This document shows, one piece after another, positions 1-7,142 of a stretch of DNA of 8,587 bases. The position numbers and the translations under genes are program-made. Under the pieces are notes generated by a model. The model did no database searches and was not told the origin of the DNA. It saw only the letters and a list, made by a program, of their open reading frames with translations. Source of the stretch: Vicinamibacteria bacterium (GTDB taxonomy: Bacteria; Acidobacteriota; Vicinamibacteria; Fen-336; JAGNNV01); contig JAENWE010000028.1 of the NCBI GenBank assembly GCA_016650185.1, forward strand, positions 1 to 8,587, read 5' to 3'. Numbering within the stretch: the first letter of the stretch is position 1; the number at the start of each line of letters is the position of its first letter.

Positions 1-1926
1 AAATCGCAGAGCGTCGCCGATCAGAAGATCCGTGCGGATCTGAACGCGGTTCCGGCCATCTTCGCGGGCTACCGGTCGACCCAGGCCACCGCGCGCGAGC
101 GCGCGGTCAGGTCGCTCGCCGAAGAGGCGGGAACCAAGGCGTTGATGGCCGAGGTGCGCGATCATCCGGAGACGTTTCACGACTCGGCCCAGGACTTTGC
201 TAAGGCGCTGGGCGCGCGCGCCGTCTATCTTTTCGACTCCTCCGGCACTCTTCTCGCTCGGAGCGACCGTGAGGCGGGCGAAGAGACAGGTCGGGACTTT
301 TCCGGCGTCAGCTGGGTCGATGTACCCCGCGAAACGAAGACCGAAAGCTCGGCCTTTATTCTGGAACTCTCTCGCGATCATGCGATATCGCTGGTGGCTT
401 CGGCCGTGGTGACTCAGGGCCTTGGTGCGGAGCAGCGCCTGAATGGAGTCATCGCCGGCGTGTTTGAGATCTCCGCCGACCGGGTCGGCGAGCTCGCTGT
501 TCTCACCGCGGGCGACCTTGCTTTCGTGGGGAATGTGGCTCCGCGAAACGAGCCGGCCAAGGCCGAGGTCCTCGCCGCGACGCCGAAGTTCGCCTCGCTC
601 ATGCCTGACGCGATGCGGAGGCTGACCGCCCATGTGTTCCAACAGGAAACGCCCTCCGAGCCGGTGGAACTGGTCGTGGGACACGAAGCCTTCATTGCCA
701 TAGCACTGCCGATCCGAGCGGGCAGCGGCGAGGTCATCGCCGCCCTTGTGGTCGGACGATCGAAGGACGTGGAGATGGCGCCCTTTCATGAGATCAGGCG
801 GAGTTTGCTCATCGTGGGGGCCTTTGCCTTGCTCCTGTCTCTGCCACTTTCGTTCGCCTTGGCCCAGGGTCTGGCCGGCCCGATTCACAAACTCGCCGAA
901 GGCGCCCGCAAGATCGCCCGCGGTGATCTCAACGTTTCGCTCCCGGTCGCGGGAGGGGAGGTGGGCGCGCTCGCCCGGGCCTTTGAAGGGATGGTCGGTG
1001 AGCTCAAAGAGAAGGCCTTGCTCGAAGCGCTGGTTGCGAACCTGCAACGCAGGCCAGGCGACATCACCTTCCGTGGGGCCAGGCCTGGCGGTGGGGAGTC
1101 CGGGGCGAGCGGTGAGGTGGGACGCGTCTTTGCCGGCCGCTACGAATTGCTTTCCGAGCTCGGCCGGGGCGGCATGGGAGTGGTGTTCCGCGCGCGCGAC
1201 CGTGAGCTGGATGAGGAAGTGGCGCTCAAGGTTCTGAAGACGTCGACCGACGATCGAGGCAGCCTGGTGGATCGCCTTCGGCAGGAGATCAAGCTGGCCC
1301 GCGCCATCACCCACCCGAACGTGGTCCGCGCCTTCGACTTCGGTGAAGCTGGAGGTTCGCGTTTTCTCACCATGGAGTACGTTCCCGGCACCACCCTCCG
1401 AGAGGTCATCGACGCGCGGGGCGCCCTTGAGATTACTCCCGCCCTGCAGATCGCCAAGCAGGTGTGTCGAGGCCTCGCTGCGGTACACAAGGCCGGCATC
1501 ATCCATGGCGATCTCAAGCCGCAAAACGTGATGGTCATGGGAAATGGCGTGGCCAAGCTCATGGATTTTGGGGTGGCCCGCACCCTTGCCCACCAGGATC
1601 AGGGCGGCATCTCGGTGGTGGGCACCCCCCTCTACATGAGCCCGGAGCAGGCCAAAGGCGCCGATCTGGATGAACGCAGCGATATCTACTCGGCCGGAGT
1701 GATGATGTATGAAATGTTCAGCGGCCGGTGTCCCTTCCAGGGCAAGGACGTCACGGATACTTTGCACATGCATCTGAGCGAGGCTCCCGCCGATCCTCGA
1801 AGCATCCGGCCGGAATTGCCGGAGTCGTTGGCCGAGATCATCCTGGCCTGCCTTTCGAAGCATCGGGCCCAGCGTCCGGCCACCGCGGTGGACCTCGACC
1901 GCGGGTTGATGCGCGTCCGCGTCTGA
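1..1926 (+). CDS. Membrane sensor Ser/Thr protein kinase (Cache-like sensor-TM-HAMP-kinase), 5' end outside window
   Basis: The frame is open from base 1 to the TGA at 1924-1926 (641 codons visible) and no start codon lies before TTG142/ATG145. A start there would remove the first membrane anchor, so I read the gene as entering from the left; residues are numbered from the first codon of the window. Residues 1 to about 265 look like a two-lobed Cache/PAS-like extracytoplasmic sensor (for example AVYLFDSSGTLLARSD). A hydrophobic segment (about 268-287) is followed by a HAMP domain (about 288-345) and then a C-terminal Hanks-type kinase (about 381-638). The kinase has the glycine loop GRGGMGVV (388-395), the ATP-binding Lys410, a candidate helix-C Glu429, the catalytic loop HGDLKPQN (502-509), DFG (522-524) and SPE (547-549). 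The catalytic set is complete, so it should be active and phosphorylate Ser/Thr on unknown targets. HGD replaces the usual HRD. The order sensor-HAMP-kinase mirrors histidine kinases rather than PknB-type proteins, where the kinase is N-terminal. The ligand is unknown. Confidence 0.93.
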   Translation, partial: KSQSVADQKIRADLNAVPAIFAGYRSTQATARERAVRSLAEEAGTKALMAEVRDHPETFHDSAQDFAKALGARAVYLFDSSGTLLARSDREAGEETGRDFSGVSWVDVPRETKTESSAFILELSRDHAISLVASAVVTQGLGAEQRLNGVIAGVFEISADRVGELAVLTAGDLAFVGNVAPRNEPAKAEVLAATPKFASLMPDAMRRLTAHVFQQETPSEPVELVVGHEAFIAIALPIRAGSGEVIAALVVGRSKDVEMAPFHEIRRSLLIVGAFALLLSLPLSFALAQGLAGPIHKLAEGARKIARGDLNVSLPVAGGEVGALARAFEGMVGELKEKALLEALVANLQRRPGDITFRGARPGGGESGASGEVGRVFAGRYELLSELGRGGMGVVFRARDRELDEEVALKVLKTSTDDRGSLVDRLRQEIKLARAITHPNVVRAFDFGEAGGSRFLTMEYVPGTTLREVIDARGALEITPALQIAKQVCRGLAAVHKAGIIHGDLKPQNVMVMGNGVAKLMDFGVARTLAHQDQGGISVVGTPLYMSPEQAKGADLDERSDIYSAGVMMYEMFSGRCPFQGKDVTDTLHMHLSEAPADPRSIRPELPESLAEIILACLSKHRAQRPATAVDLDRGLMRVRV

Positions 1927-1958
1927 CGGATCGGGGTCGAAGGCCTCGCGAACGCGCC

Positions 1959-1964
1959 TATTAT
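1959..1964 (+). promoter_or_regulatory. Candidate -10 box (TATTAT) for a leaderless porin mRNA
   Basis: TATTAT matches the sigma-70 -10 consensus TATAAT at five of six positions and stands out in GC-rich sequence between two genes. Its last base is 7 nt before the GTG start at 1972, so the expected transcription start falls on or next to the start codon. No Shine-Dalgarno sequence precedes that GTG. No good -35 box is visible about 17 nt upstream (around 1936-1941). The promoter is inferred from this motif and its spacing alone. Confidence 0.4.
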
Positions 1965-1971
1965 CCCAGTC

Positions 1972-3288
1972 GTGCGGATCTGTCTGACTCTTTTCGGCCT
2001 GCTCCTGGCCGGGCCCCTGGTCGCTCAGGAGCCGATTCCTCCCGCACCTTCGCCTCTCGCCGAAGAGCCCGAGCCCTTTCGCCTGGGTGGGGAGATCAAG
2101 GCGGGCTTTCGCTGGTCGCAGGCGCAGGCCTCCGCGATTCTCACTCCCTCCGCTCAAGTGATCGGCTTCATGCGCACCCCTGATGCCGGGAACTCCATCG
2201 AGATCCAACACCTGGCTGTGTCGGGAGAGGGCTACTTGACTTCGGGCGTCTTCGCGAAATTCGAGGTGCGCTTCCTCGATCTCTACAACCGCAACCCGAC
2301 ATCGACAGATGCGAACGTCTTCGTGCGCCAGGCTTTCGTGCGCTTCGGCGGCAAGCCGGAGGTTCTGAGCGGCGACCATGGATCAAAGTTCTATGGCCTC
2401 TTCGGCATGGCGCCTCGCTTCACGAAGCAAGCCACGCGCCGCCTCGAGACCTACGGCCTTTGGGGCACGGCGGTGGGAAGGTTCGAGCAACCTCAGTTGG
2501 AGATCGGGGGCTCGTTCGGGTCGCACCTCTACGGGCGGGCCATGGTGGGGTCCGGAAACCCGCTTTTTCTCCGTGATACCAATGTCCTCGCCGGTGACAA
2601 TCTCTCCGAAGGTCCATCGAACGAGAAGGCCACCTATGAGCTCGGATTTCCGATCCTCTATGACGCGAAGGTCACCGAGATCAACGTCAGGGGCCGGGCG
2701 GAGACGGGGTTCGGCCTCGGCGGTCGCTGGGGCGGAGGCGAGAAGGCAGGGGTGGACGCGCTGGCTTGGTACTTCGGCCGCCGGCTCGCGAACACCGCCC
2801 GACTTCGTGGCACCGACTATCCCGCCGAACTAGCGGTTCTCGGCGGCGCCGGGTTCCCCATCCCCACCGCGGGCAACAAGCGGCACGAGTGGGGAGTGAA
2901 CGTCCAGGCAAGAGTCAGCGGTCTGCGCCTGTTCGCGCAATGGGTCGACCAGGATCTGGCCGGCGCCCGTCGATACGGCCTCGAGGCTGAGGCAGCCTGG
3001 ATCTTTCAACTCCCCGGCCTGTTTCTGGTCGGCGAATCGCCCTTCGGAAACTGGATCCAGCCCGTGTTCCGATACTCGTGGATCGACAATCAGTTCCGGG
3101 CGCCTCTCGCCTTCCCGCGCCTCGCCGTGGTGTGGCCCTGGAAGAAATACGACTTCGGCCTGCGCTTCGGGCTCGTTCGCAATGTCGACTTGACCGCGGA
3201 GTACACCTTCCATCAGGTGGTGCGCAGCCTGACCCTGCCGAATCTGCCCATGAAGGAGTTTGTGGTGACCTTGAGGACGGGGTTCTAG
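1972..3288 (+). CDS. Outer-membrane beta-barrel porin-like protein
   Basis: This 438-residue protein starts at GTG. Residues 1-18 (MRICLTLFGLLLAGPLVA) form a short signal peptide with a likely cut before QEP, followed by a Pro/Glu-rich stretch to about residue 35. The signal peptide supports this start although there is no ribosome-binding site. The rest is rich in alternating aromatic and polar residues, Gly and Arg, with short strand-like segments such as FAKFEVRFLDLY and FDFGLR-like stretches. It ends in VVTLRTGF, a C-terminal Phe typical of proteins inserted by the BAM complex. Length and pattern fit a trimeric-type porin of the phosphate-selective OprO/OprP-like group, but I can support only 'porin-like'; the substrate is unknown. 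It follows the kinase gene by 45 bp in the same direction, so some transcription may read through. Its TAG overlaps the first bases of a large hairpin. Confidence 0.82.
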   Translation: MRICLTLFGLLLAGPLVAQEPIPPAPSPLAEEPEPFRLGGEIKAGFRWSQAQASAILTPSAQVIGFMRTPDAGNSIEIQHLAVSGEGYLTSGVFAKFEVRFLDLYNRNPTSTDANVFVRQAFVRFGGKPEVLSGDHGSKFYGLFGMAPRFTKQATRRLETYGLWGTAVGRFEQPQLEIGGSFGSHLYGRAMVGSGNPLFLRDTNVLAGDNLSEGPSNEKATYELGFPILYDAKVTEINVRGRAETGFGLGGRWGGGEKAGVDALAWYFGRRLANTARLRGTDYPAELAVLGGAGFPIPTAGNKRHEWGVNVQARVSGLRLFAQWVDQDLAGARRYGLEAEAAWIFQLPGLFLVGESPFGNWIQPVFRYSWIDNQFRAPLAFPRLAVVWPWKKYDFGLRFGLVRNVDLTAEYTFHQVVRSLTLPNLPMKEFVVTLRTGF

Positions 3289-3361
3289 CAGCCCGTGGTG
3301 AAAGTCCGGTCGCGTCGCAAGCTCCGCTTCCGACGCGGCCCGACTTTCACCACGGGCTGCT
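3287..3361. terminator. Long 75-nt hairpin between convergent genes, probable bidirectional terminator
   Basis: The outer arms 3287-3306 and 3342-3361 are a perfect 20-bp inverted repeat. Inside, 3308-3310 pair with 3338-3340 (one G-U on the plus-strand RNA), 3311-3317 pair with 3331-3337, and 3319-3322 pair with 3326-3329 around a 3-nt loop, with single mismatches between blocks. The structure begins in the porin stop codon and ends 16 bp before the stop of the convergent GGDEF-EAL gene, so it could end transcription from both sides. No T-run follows on either strand, so it is not a classical intrinsic terminator. It could instead block RNase decay at mRNA 3' ends or be a copy of a dispersed palindromic element. 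Confidence 0.7.
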
Positions 3362-3377
3362 GGCCCGGATCAGCGCT

Positions 3378-5471
3378 TCACTGAACGAACGCGCGGGCGC
3401 GGTCCCCGTCGAGTGGCCGCGAGAACAGATAACCCTGCCCGTACTGGCAACCGAGAGCGCCTAACATATTGCGTTGTTCCACGGTTTCGACCCCCTCCGC
3501 GACCACCGCCATGTCGAGGCTCCGGGCCAGGGAAACGATGGCGCCCACGATGTCCTCGTTGCGATTGCTCTTGCCGAGGGCGCCGACGAAGGAACGGTCG
3601 ATCTTGAGGGTATCGGCGGGGAAGCGCAGTAGATAGCTGAGCGAGGAATAGCCGGTGCCGAAATCGTCGATGCAAAGATGGGTTCCGAGCGCTCGCAGCC
3701 GCTTCAGAAGATCGACGGCCATTTCCGGGTTCTCCATGATCACGCTCTCGGTGATTTCCAGTTTCAGACGGTCGGCGGCCAGGCCGGTTGCCGAAAGCAC
3801 GGTCTCGACCTGCTCGATCAGATCGCCTTGGGAGAACTGCCTTCCGGAGAGGTTCACATTGACGGTGAGGTGATTCGCCAGCGTGGGCGCGCCTTCGGTC
3901 AGCCAGCGGCAGGCTTCCCCAAGAGTCCACTCGCCCAGTCGGAAAATGAGCCCCGTCTCCTCAACGAGATGCATGAACTCGTAGGGACCCACGATCCCCC
4001 GCTCGGGATGGTTCCAGCGGAGGAGCGCCTCGAAACCCACGGTCCGCTCATCGCTCAGGGCGACGATCGGCTGATAGTGCAGGACGAACTCATTGCGATC
4101 AGCGGCGCGTCGCAACGAGTGTTCCAGCTTCAAAAGGCCCACTGCGCGCTGGTGCATCGATTCGTCGAATACCTGGAACCTGGACTTGCCCGTGGTTTTG
4201 GCCTGATACATGGCGGTATCGGCGTCGCGCAAGATGTCTTCGGCGCTTTCGTACTGCCCGCCGCTGTAGGCGACACCGATGGAGACGGTGCCGAAGATAT
4301 CCTGACCGCTGACCTTGATGGGGGTTTGAAGCGCGACGAATATTCGGTCGACCACACGGCTCGCATCTTCCTTGTGGTCGAGGTCGTCGAGCAGGATGGC
4401 GAACTCGTCGCCCCCGAAACGCGCCAAAGTGTGCTCCGCCCGCAGGGTGGCCGAGAGAACCCGGCCGATCTGAACCAGGAACTGGTCACCGGCCAGATGA
4501 CCCAAAGAATCGTTCACGACCTTGAATCGGTCCAGGTCAAGGAACAGGACGGCGAAGAGTTGAGTGGGCCGGCGCTTGAGCCGCGCCATGGCCCGGCGCA
4601 GGCGGTCCATGAACAGCGCGCGGTTCGGCAGGCTGGTGAGCGAGTCGTGCAACGCGTCATGGAGCAGACGCTTTTCCGCCCGCCGCCGCTCGGTGACGTC
4701 GGCTCCGATCGAGGCCATGCCGCACACCGCGCCAGCGGGGTCGTGCAGAACGGTGGAATTCCACGACACCACCCGGGGCTCGCCTCGGGCGGTCAGGATC
4801 TCGTACTCCTCGTGGGGGGCGGTTCCCTTGGCGATTCTCTCCCTGAAAGCATCGCGCATGGAGCCGCTCCTCTCGAGGGGCAGCACGCGCTCGAACCAGT
4901 TGTGGCCGACCACGTTTTCTTCGGTCAGACCCAGCAGTTCGAGGGCGTACTCGTTGGCGAAGGTGACTTCGCCCTCACGGTCGAGCAGAACCGAGATGAG
5001 CTGTACGTTTTCGATCAGGTCCCGCAACCGGCGCTCCGACTCCCGCATCGCGCCTTCCGCCAGCTTCCGATCGGTGATCTCGAAGCCCATGGCCAGCAGG
5101 GCTATTCGGCCTTCGTGCCCGATCGGGCTGAGGGTCAGATCGATCCATGGCTCCGAACCCGGCGCTCCGTTCATTTTCAGCTCGAACCTTCGCGGGGTGT
5201 CCAGGCTGGCGGGGGTGGTCCCGGTCAGCCGCTGCCGGAGAGTTTCTCGGGAATCGCCATGAGCCAGGTCGGAAAAGCGCGATCCCACAAGATCCGCGCC
5301 TCTGATTCCACCGAGGCCCCGGGCTGCCTTGTTCGCGAAACGAATGATGTCATCCTCGACGATGAGCACGATGGCGGCGCTTGCTTCCGTGAGGGCGAGG
5401 AACTTCGTCTCATCCGGAGGGGATGAGGTCGGCGCGCGACCAGACCTTCGGAAGTAGTCGAGGACTTTCAC
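3378..5471 (-). CDS. Cytoplasmic PAS-PAS-GGDEF-EAL cyclic-di-GMP synthase/phosphodiesterase
   Basis: This 697-residue protein has no signal peptide or membrane segment. Two PAS-type sensor domains (about 22-137 and 145-262) are joined by a helical linker (about 133-152). They precede a GGDEF diguanylate cyclase domain (about 268-435) and an EAL phosphodiesterase domain (about 445-690). The cyclase motif RFGGDEF (351-357) is intact, as is the upstream FLDLDRFK (310-317). The EAL domain keeps E481-A-L, N538/N540 in NVNLS, E572 in LEITES, D602-D603, K623, E659/E662 in EGVET and Q679. Both activities are therefore plausible, although one often dominates in such hybrids. The inhibitory RxxD site upstream of GGDEF reads R344-A-E-H347, so its Asp is lost. 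GTG at 5471 is the only start before an upstream stop, and the next Met is residue 100. It is the last of three minus-strand genes, 87 bp after the aminopeptidase. The PAS ligands are unknown. Confidence 0.95.
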   Translation of the reverse strand: MKVLDYFRRSGRAPTSSPPDETKFLALTEASAAIVLIVEDDIIRFANKAARGLGGIRGADLVGSRFSDLAHGDSRETLRQRLTGTTPASLDTPRRFELKMNGAPGSEPWIDLTLSPIGHEGRIALLAMGFEITDRKLAEGAMRESERRLRDLIENVQLISVLLDREGEVTFANEYALELLGLTEENVVGHNWFERVLPLERSGSMRDAFRERIAKGTAPHEEYEILTARGEPRVVSWNSTVLHDPAGAVCGMASIGADVTERRRAEKRLLHDALHDSLTSLPNRALFMDRLRRAMARLKRRPTQLFAVLFLDLDRFKVVNDSLGHLAGDQFLVQIGRVLSATLRAEHTLARFGGDEFAILLDDLDHKEDASRVVDRIFVALQTPIKVSGQDIFGTVSIGVAYSGGQYESAEDILRDADTAMYQAKTTGKSRFQVFDESMHQRAVGLLKLEHSLRRAADRNEFVLHYQPIVALSDERTVGFEALLRWNHPERGIVGPYEFMHLVEETGLIFRLGEWTLGEACRWLTEGAPTLANHLTVNVNLSGRQFSQGDLIEQVETVLSATGLAADRLKLEITESVIMENPEMAVDLLKRLRALGTHLCIDDFGTGYSSLSYLLRFPADTLKIDRSFVGALGKSNRNEDIVGAIVSLARSLDMAVVAEGVETVEQRNMLGALGCQYGQGYLFSRPLDGDRARAFVQ

Positions 5472-5481
5472 GGCCGTGGGG

Positions 5482-5493
5482 CCCCTTCTCCTC
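5482..5493 (-). promoter_or_regulatory. Purine-rich ribosome-binding region of the GGDEF-EAL gene, unusually spaced
   Basis: Read on the minus strand this is GAGGAGAAGGGG. The best Shine-Dalgarno core, AGGAG (5492-5488), is 16 nt from the GTG start, which is too far for strong initiation, while the weaker AAGGGG (5487-5482) is 10 nt away. The intervening bases can form a small GGCC-CCAC-GGCC hairpin (5483-5472) that might bring AGGAG closer or hide the GTG. A GTG start with this layout suggests modest translation; this is inference. Confidence 0.4.
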
Positions 5494-5558
5494 TGCGTCG
5501 GCGAAACATGTGGATCACGGCTGAGGGCTTGGGCCAGGCTTCAAGCAAGGAAAGACAA

Positions 5559-7061
5559 CTATCGTTTTTCCCGGGTTGTGCCCTTCATCCAGGCTTCGAC
5601 CTCCTCGATAGTGCGCGGGGCGTCCGTGGAAAGACGCTTCAGGCCGGCGTCGGTCAGCAGAAACGAGTCCTCGACTCTCACCCCGATGTTCTGGTACTTC
5701 TGGACCGCGGGGCCGACCTTGGTCTTGAACACCTGGTTCTCGGGCGTGTCCGGAAGATTGTCGAGGGCTTGAGGACGGATGTAGAGACCCGGTTCGACCA
5801 CGAAAGCCATTCCCGCCGCCAGCGGCCGGTCGTAGTCGCCGACATCATGAACGTCCATGCCGATCCAGTGGCAGATGCCATGGGTGTACCAGGTCCTGAA
5901 CTGTTCGCCTTTGTCGTCGGTGATCAGGCCCAGCTTGAGCAGTCCGGCCTTGATGACTTCCTCAGAGGCTTTCTCGACATCCGCGGTCTTGTTGCCGACT
6001 CGAGCCGCCCCCATTCCGGCTTCCTGGGCGGCGAGCACGAGCCGGTAGATGTCCTTTTGCGTGGGGGAATAGGCGCCGCTTGCTGGAGTGGTGCGCGTGA
6101 TGTCGCCGGTGAGACCCTGGTAACTGGCCGCGGCGTCCACGAGGAGGAGGTCCCCCGCCTCCATCTTCCGACTCGACGCCTCGTAGTGAAGGATGGTCGA
6201 GTTCGGACCGCTGCCCACGATAGACGGATACCCCCAGCTCATCGCGCCGTTGGTGAGGTACACCTGTTCGATGGCGGCTTCCACCTCGTATTCGAACTTC
6301 CCCGGCGCTGCCGCCCTCATCCCCGCCCGGTGACCTTCGGCAGAGATCTGGACGCTCCGCTCCAGGACCTTCTGCTCGTACGGTGTTTTGATCTGACGAA
6401 GGCCCTCGACGATGGACAGACTGTCGATCACGGCCACCCCGAAGAACCGTTCCCGGAACCGGTTCGCCCATTCATAAACCTCCGGCAGCTTACGCGAGGG
6501 CGCGGGCCGGGGGCCGAGCAGGAGCGCGAGTTTGCCTCTTCCCGCGCGCACTTCCGCAAAAAAAACATCCCATTCGGTGGTGGAGACGCCGCGTCTCAAA
6601 CCATAGTTCCGGGCGTTGAACATTGAGGTGAGGAACGGCTCGAAATCGCTGAAGAAGTACACGGTTTCGATGCCCGAGAGGGCGGTCGCTTCAGCCTTGG
6701 TCAGGATGTGGCCATTGCGGTGCTCGCGTTGCGGATTGGCGGCCTGAACAAAGAGGACCTCCTTCTTCGTGGCCGCGCCCGGCATCAGAACCAGGATGGT
6801 GTCCTCCTGGGTGATGCCGGTGAGGTAGAGCAGGTTTGAATCCTGCCGATACTCGTAGTTCACGTCCCGTGAGTAGAGCTTCGCGTCTGCGCTCCACAGC
6901 ACCATCGCCGTGCCCGGGTCGAGTTCCGCCATGGCTCGAGCCCGACGCGCCTTGAGATCGTCCTGATACTCGCCGGCCTGGACGAGCCCGGGGACGCCGG
7001 CCAGGAAGAGCGAAGCCAGAATCAGCCGTCGCAGTGAAGGGTCGATCCGTCGGCTGTTCAT
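5559..7061 (-). CDS. pepP: Exported Xaa-Pro aminopeptidase (PepP-like, M24B metallopeptidase)
   Basis: This protein removes an N-terminal residue that precedes proline, using two metal ions. It has 500 residues from ATG 7061, preferred over ATG 7070 because AAGGA lies 8 nt upstream. Residues 1-29 are a signal peptide ending VQA before GEY, so the enzyme acts outside the cytoplasm, unlike cytosolic E. coli PepP. RRLIL (11-15) weakly resembles a Tat motif. The N-terminal aminopeptidase-P domain shows SRDVNYEYRQDSNLLYLTG (64-82). The M24 'pita-bread' domain follows from about residue 225. The five metal ligands are present: D309 and D320 (DxxxxxxxxxxD), H398 in HWIGMDVHDVG, E423 in VVEPGLY and E464 in VRVED. 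The HWIGMDVHDVG motif is that of the PepP subgroup. It lies 81 bp downstream of the amidohydrolase and 87 bp upstream of the GGDEF-EAL gene, all on the same strand. A role in periplasmic peptide turnover is inferred. Confidence 0.94.
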   Translation of the reverse strand: MNSRRIDPSLRRLILASLFLAGVPGLVQAGEYQDDLKARRARAMAELDPGTAMVLWSADAKLYSRDVNYEYRQDSNLLYLTGITQEDTILVLMPGAATKKEVLFVQAANPQREHRNGHILTKAEATALSGIETVYFFSDFEPFLTSMFNARNYGLRRGVSTTEWDVFFAEVRAGRGKLALLLGPRPAPSRKLPEVYEWANRFRERFFGVAVIDSLSIVEGLRQIKTPYEQKVLERSVQISAEGHRAGMRAAAPGKFEYEVEAAIEQVYLTNGAMSWGYPSIVGSGPNSTILHYEASSRKMEAGDLLLVDAAASYQGLTGDITRTTPASGAYSPTQKDIYRLVLAAQEAGMGAARVGNKTADVEKASEEVIKAGLLKLGLITDDKGEQFRTWYTHGICHWIGMDVHDVGDYDRPLAAGMAFVVEPGLYIRPQALDNLPDTPENQVFKTKVGPAVQKYQNIGVRVEDSFLLTDAGLKRLSTDAPRTIEEVEAWMKGTTREKR

Positions 7062-7069
7062 GGTGATCA

Positions 7070-7074
7070 TCCTT
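7070..7074 (-). promoter_or_regulatory. Ribosome-binding site that decides the aminopeptidase start
   Basis: AAGGA on the minus strand is 8 nt before ATG 7061, ideal spacing. It overlaps the first base of the alternative in-frame ATG 7070, which would leave no spacing for that codon. This supports 7061 as the true start and a signal peptide beginning MNSRR. Confidence 0.7.
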
Positions 7075-7142
7075 GTCTCTTGTCTCCCTCTAAAGGGCCT
7101 TCGCGACGCCTCGGCCTGCGCTCAAGATCCTACCCTTTCGCC

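Noticed and set aside
142..147. TTG142 or ATG145 as the true start of the kinase gene
   Set aside because: The frame is open upstream to the window edge, no clear ribosome-binding site precedes these codons, and the start would leave a sensor domain without its first membrane anchor.
3678..5426. 582-codon plus-strand open frame opposite the GGDEF-EAL gene
   Set aside because: It is a codon-phased shadow of a gene whose opposite strand encodes full PAS, GGDEF and EAL motifs; its translation shows no recognisable domain and has no ribosome-binding site or signal.
5508..6626. 372-codon plus-strand open frame opposite the aminopeptidase gene
   Set aside because: It lies antisense to a protein with all five M24 metal ligands; long antisense frames are expected in GC-rich genes and the translation is unlike any family I know.
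7075..7142. Terminator between the amidohydrolase and the aminopeptidase
   Set aside because: AAAGGG and CCCTTT segments could pair over a loop of more than 30 nt, but the stem is short and no T-run follows.
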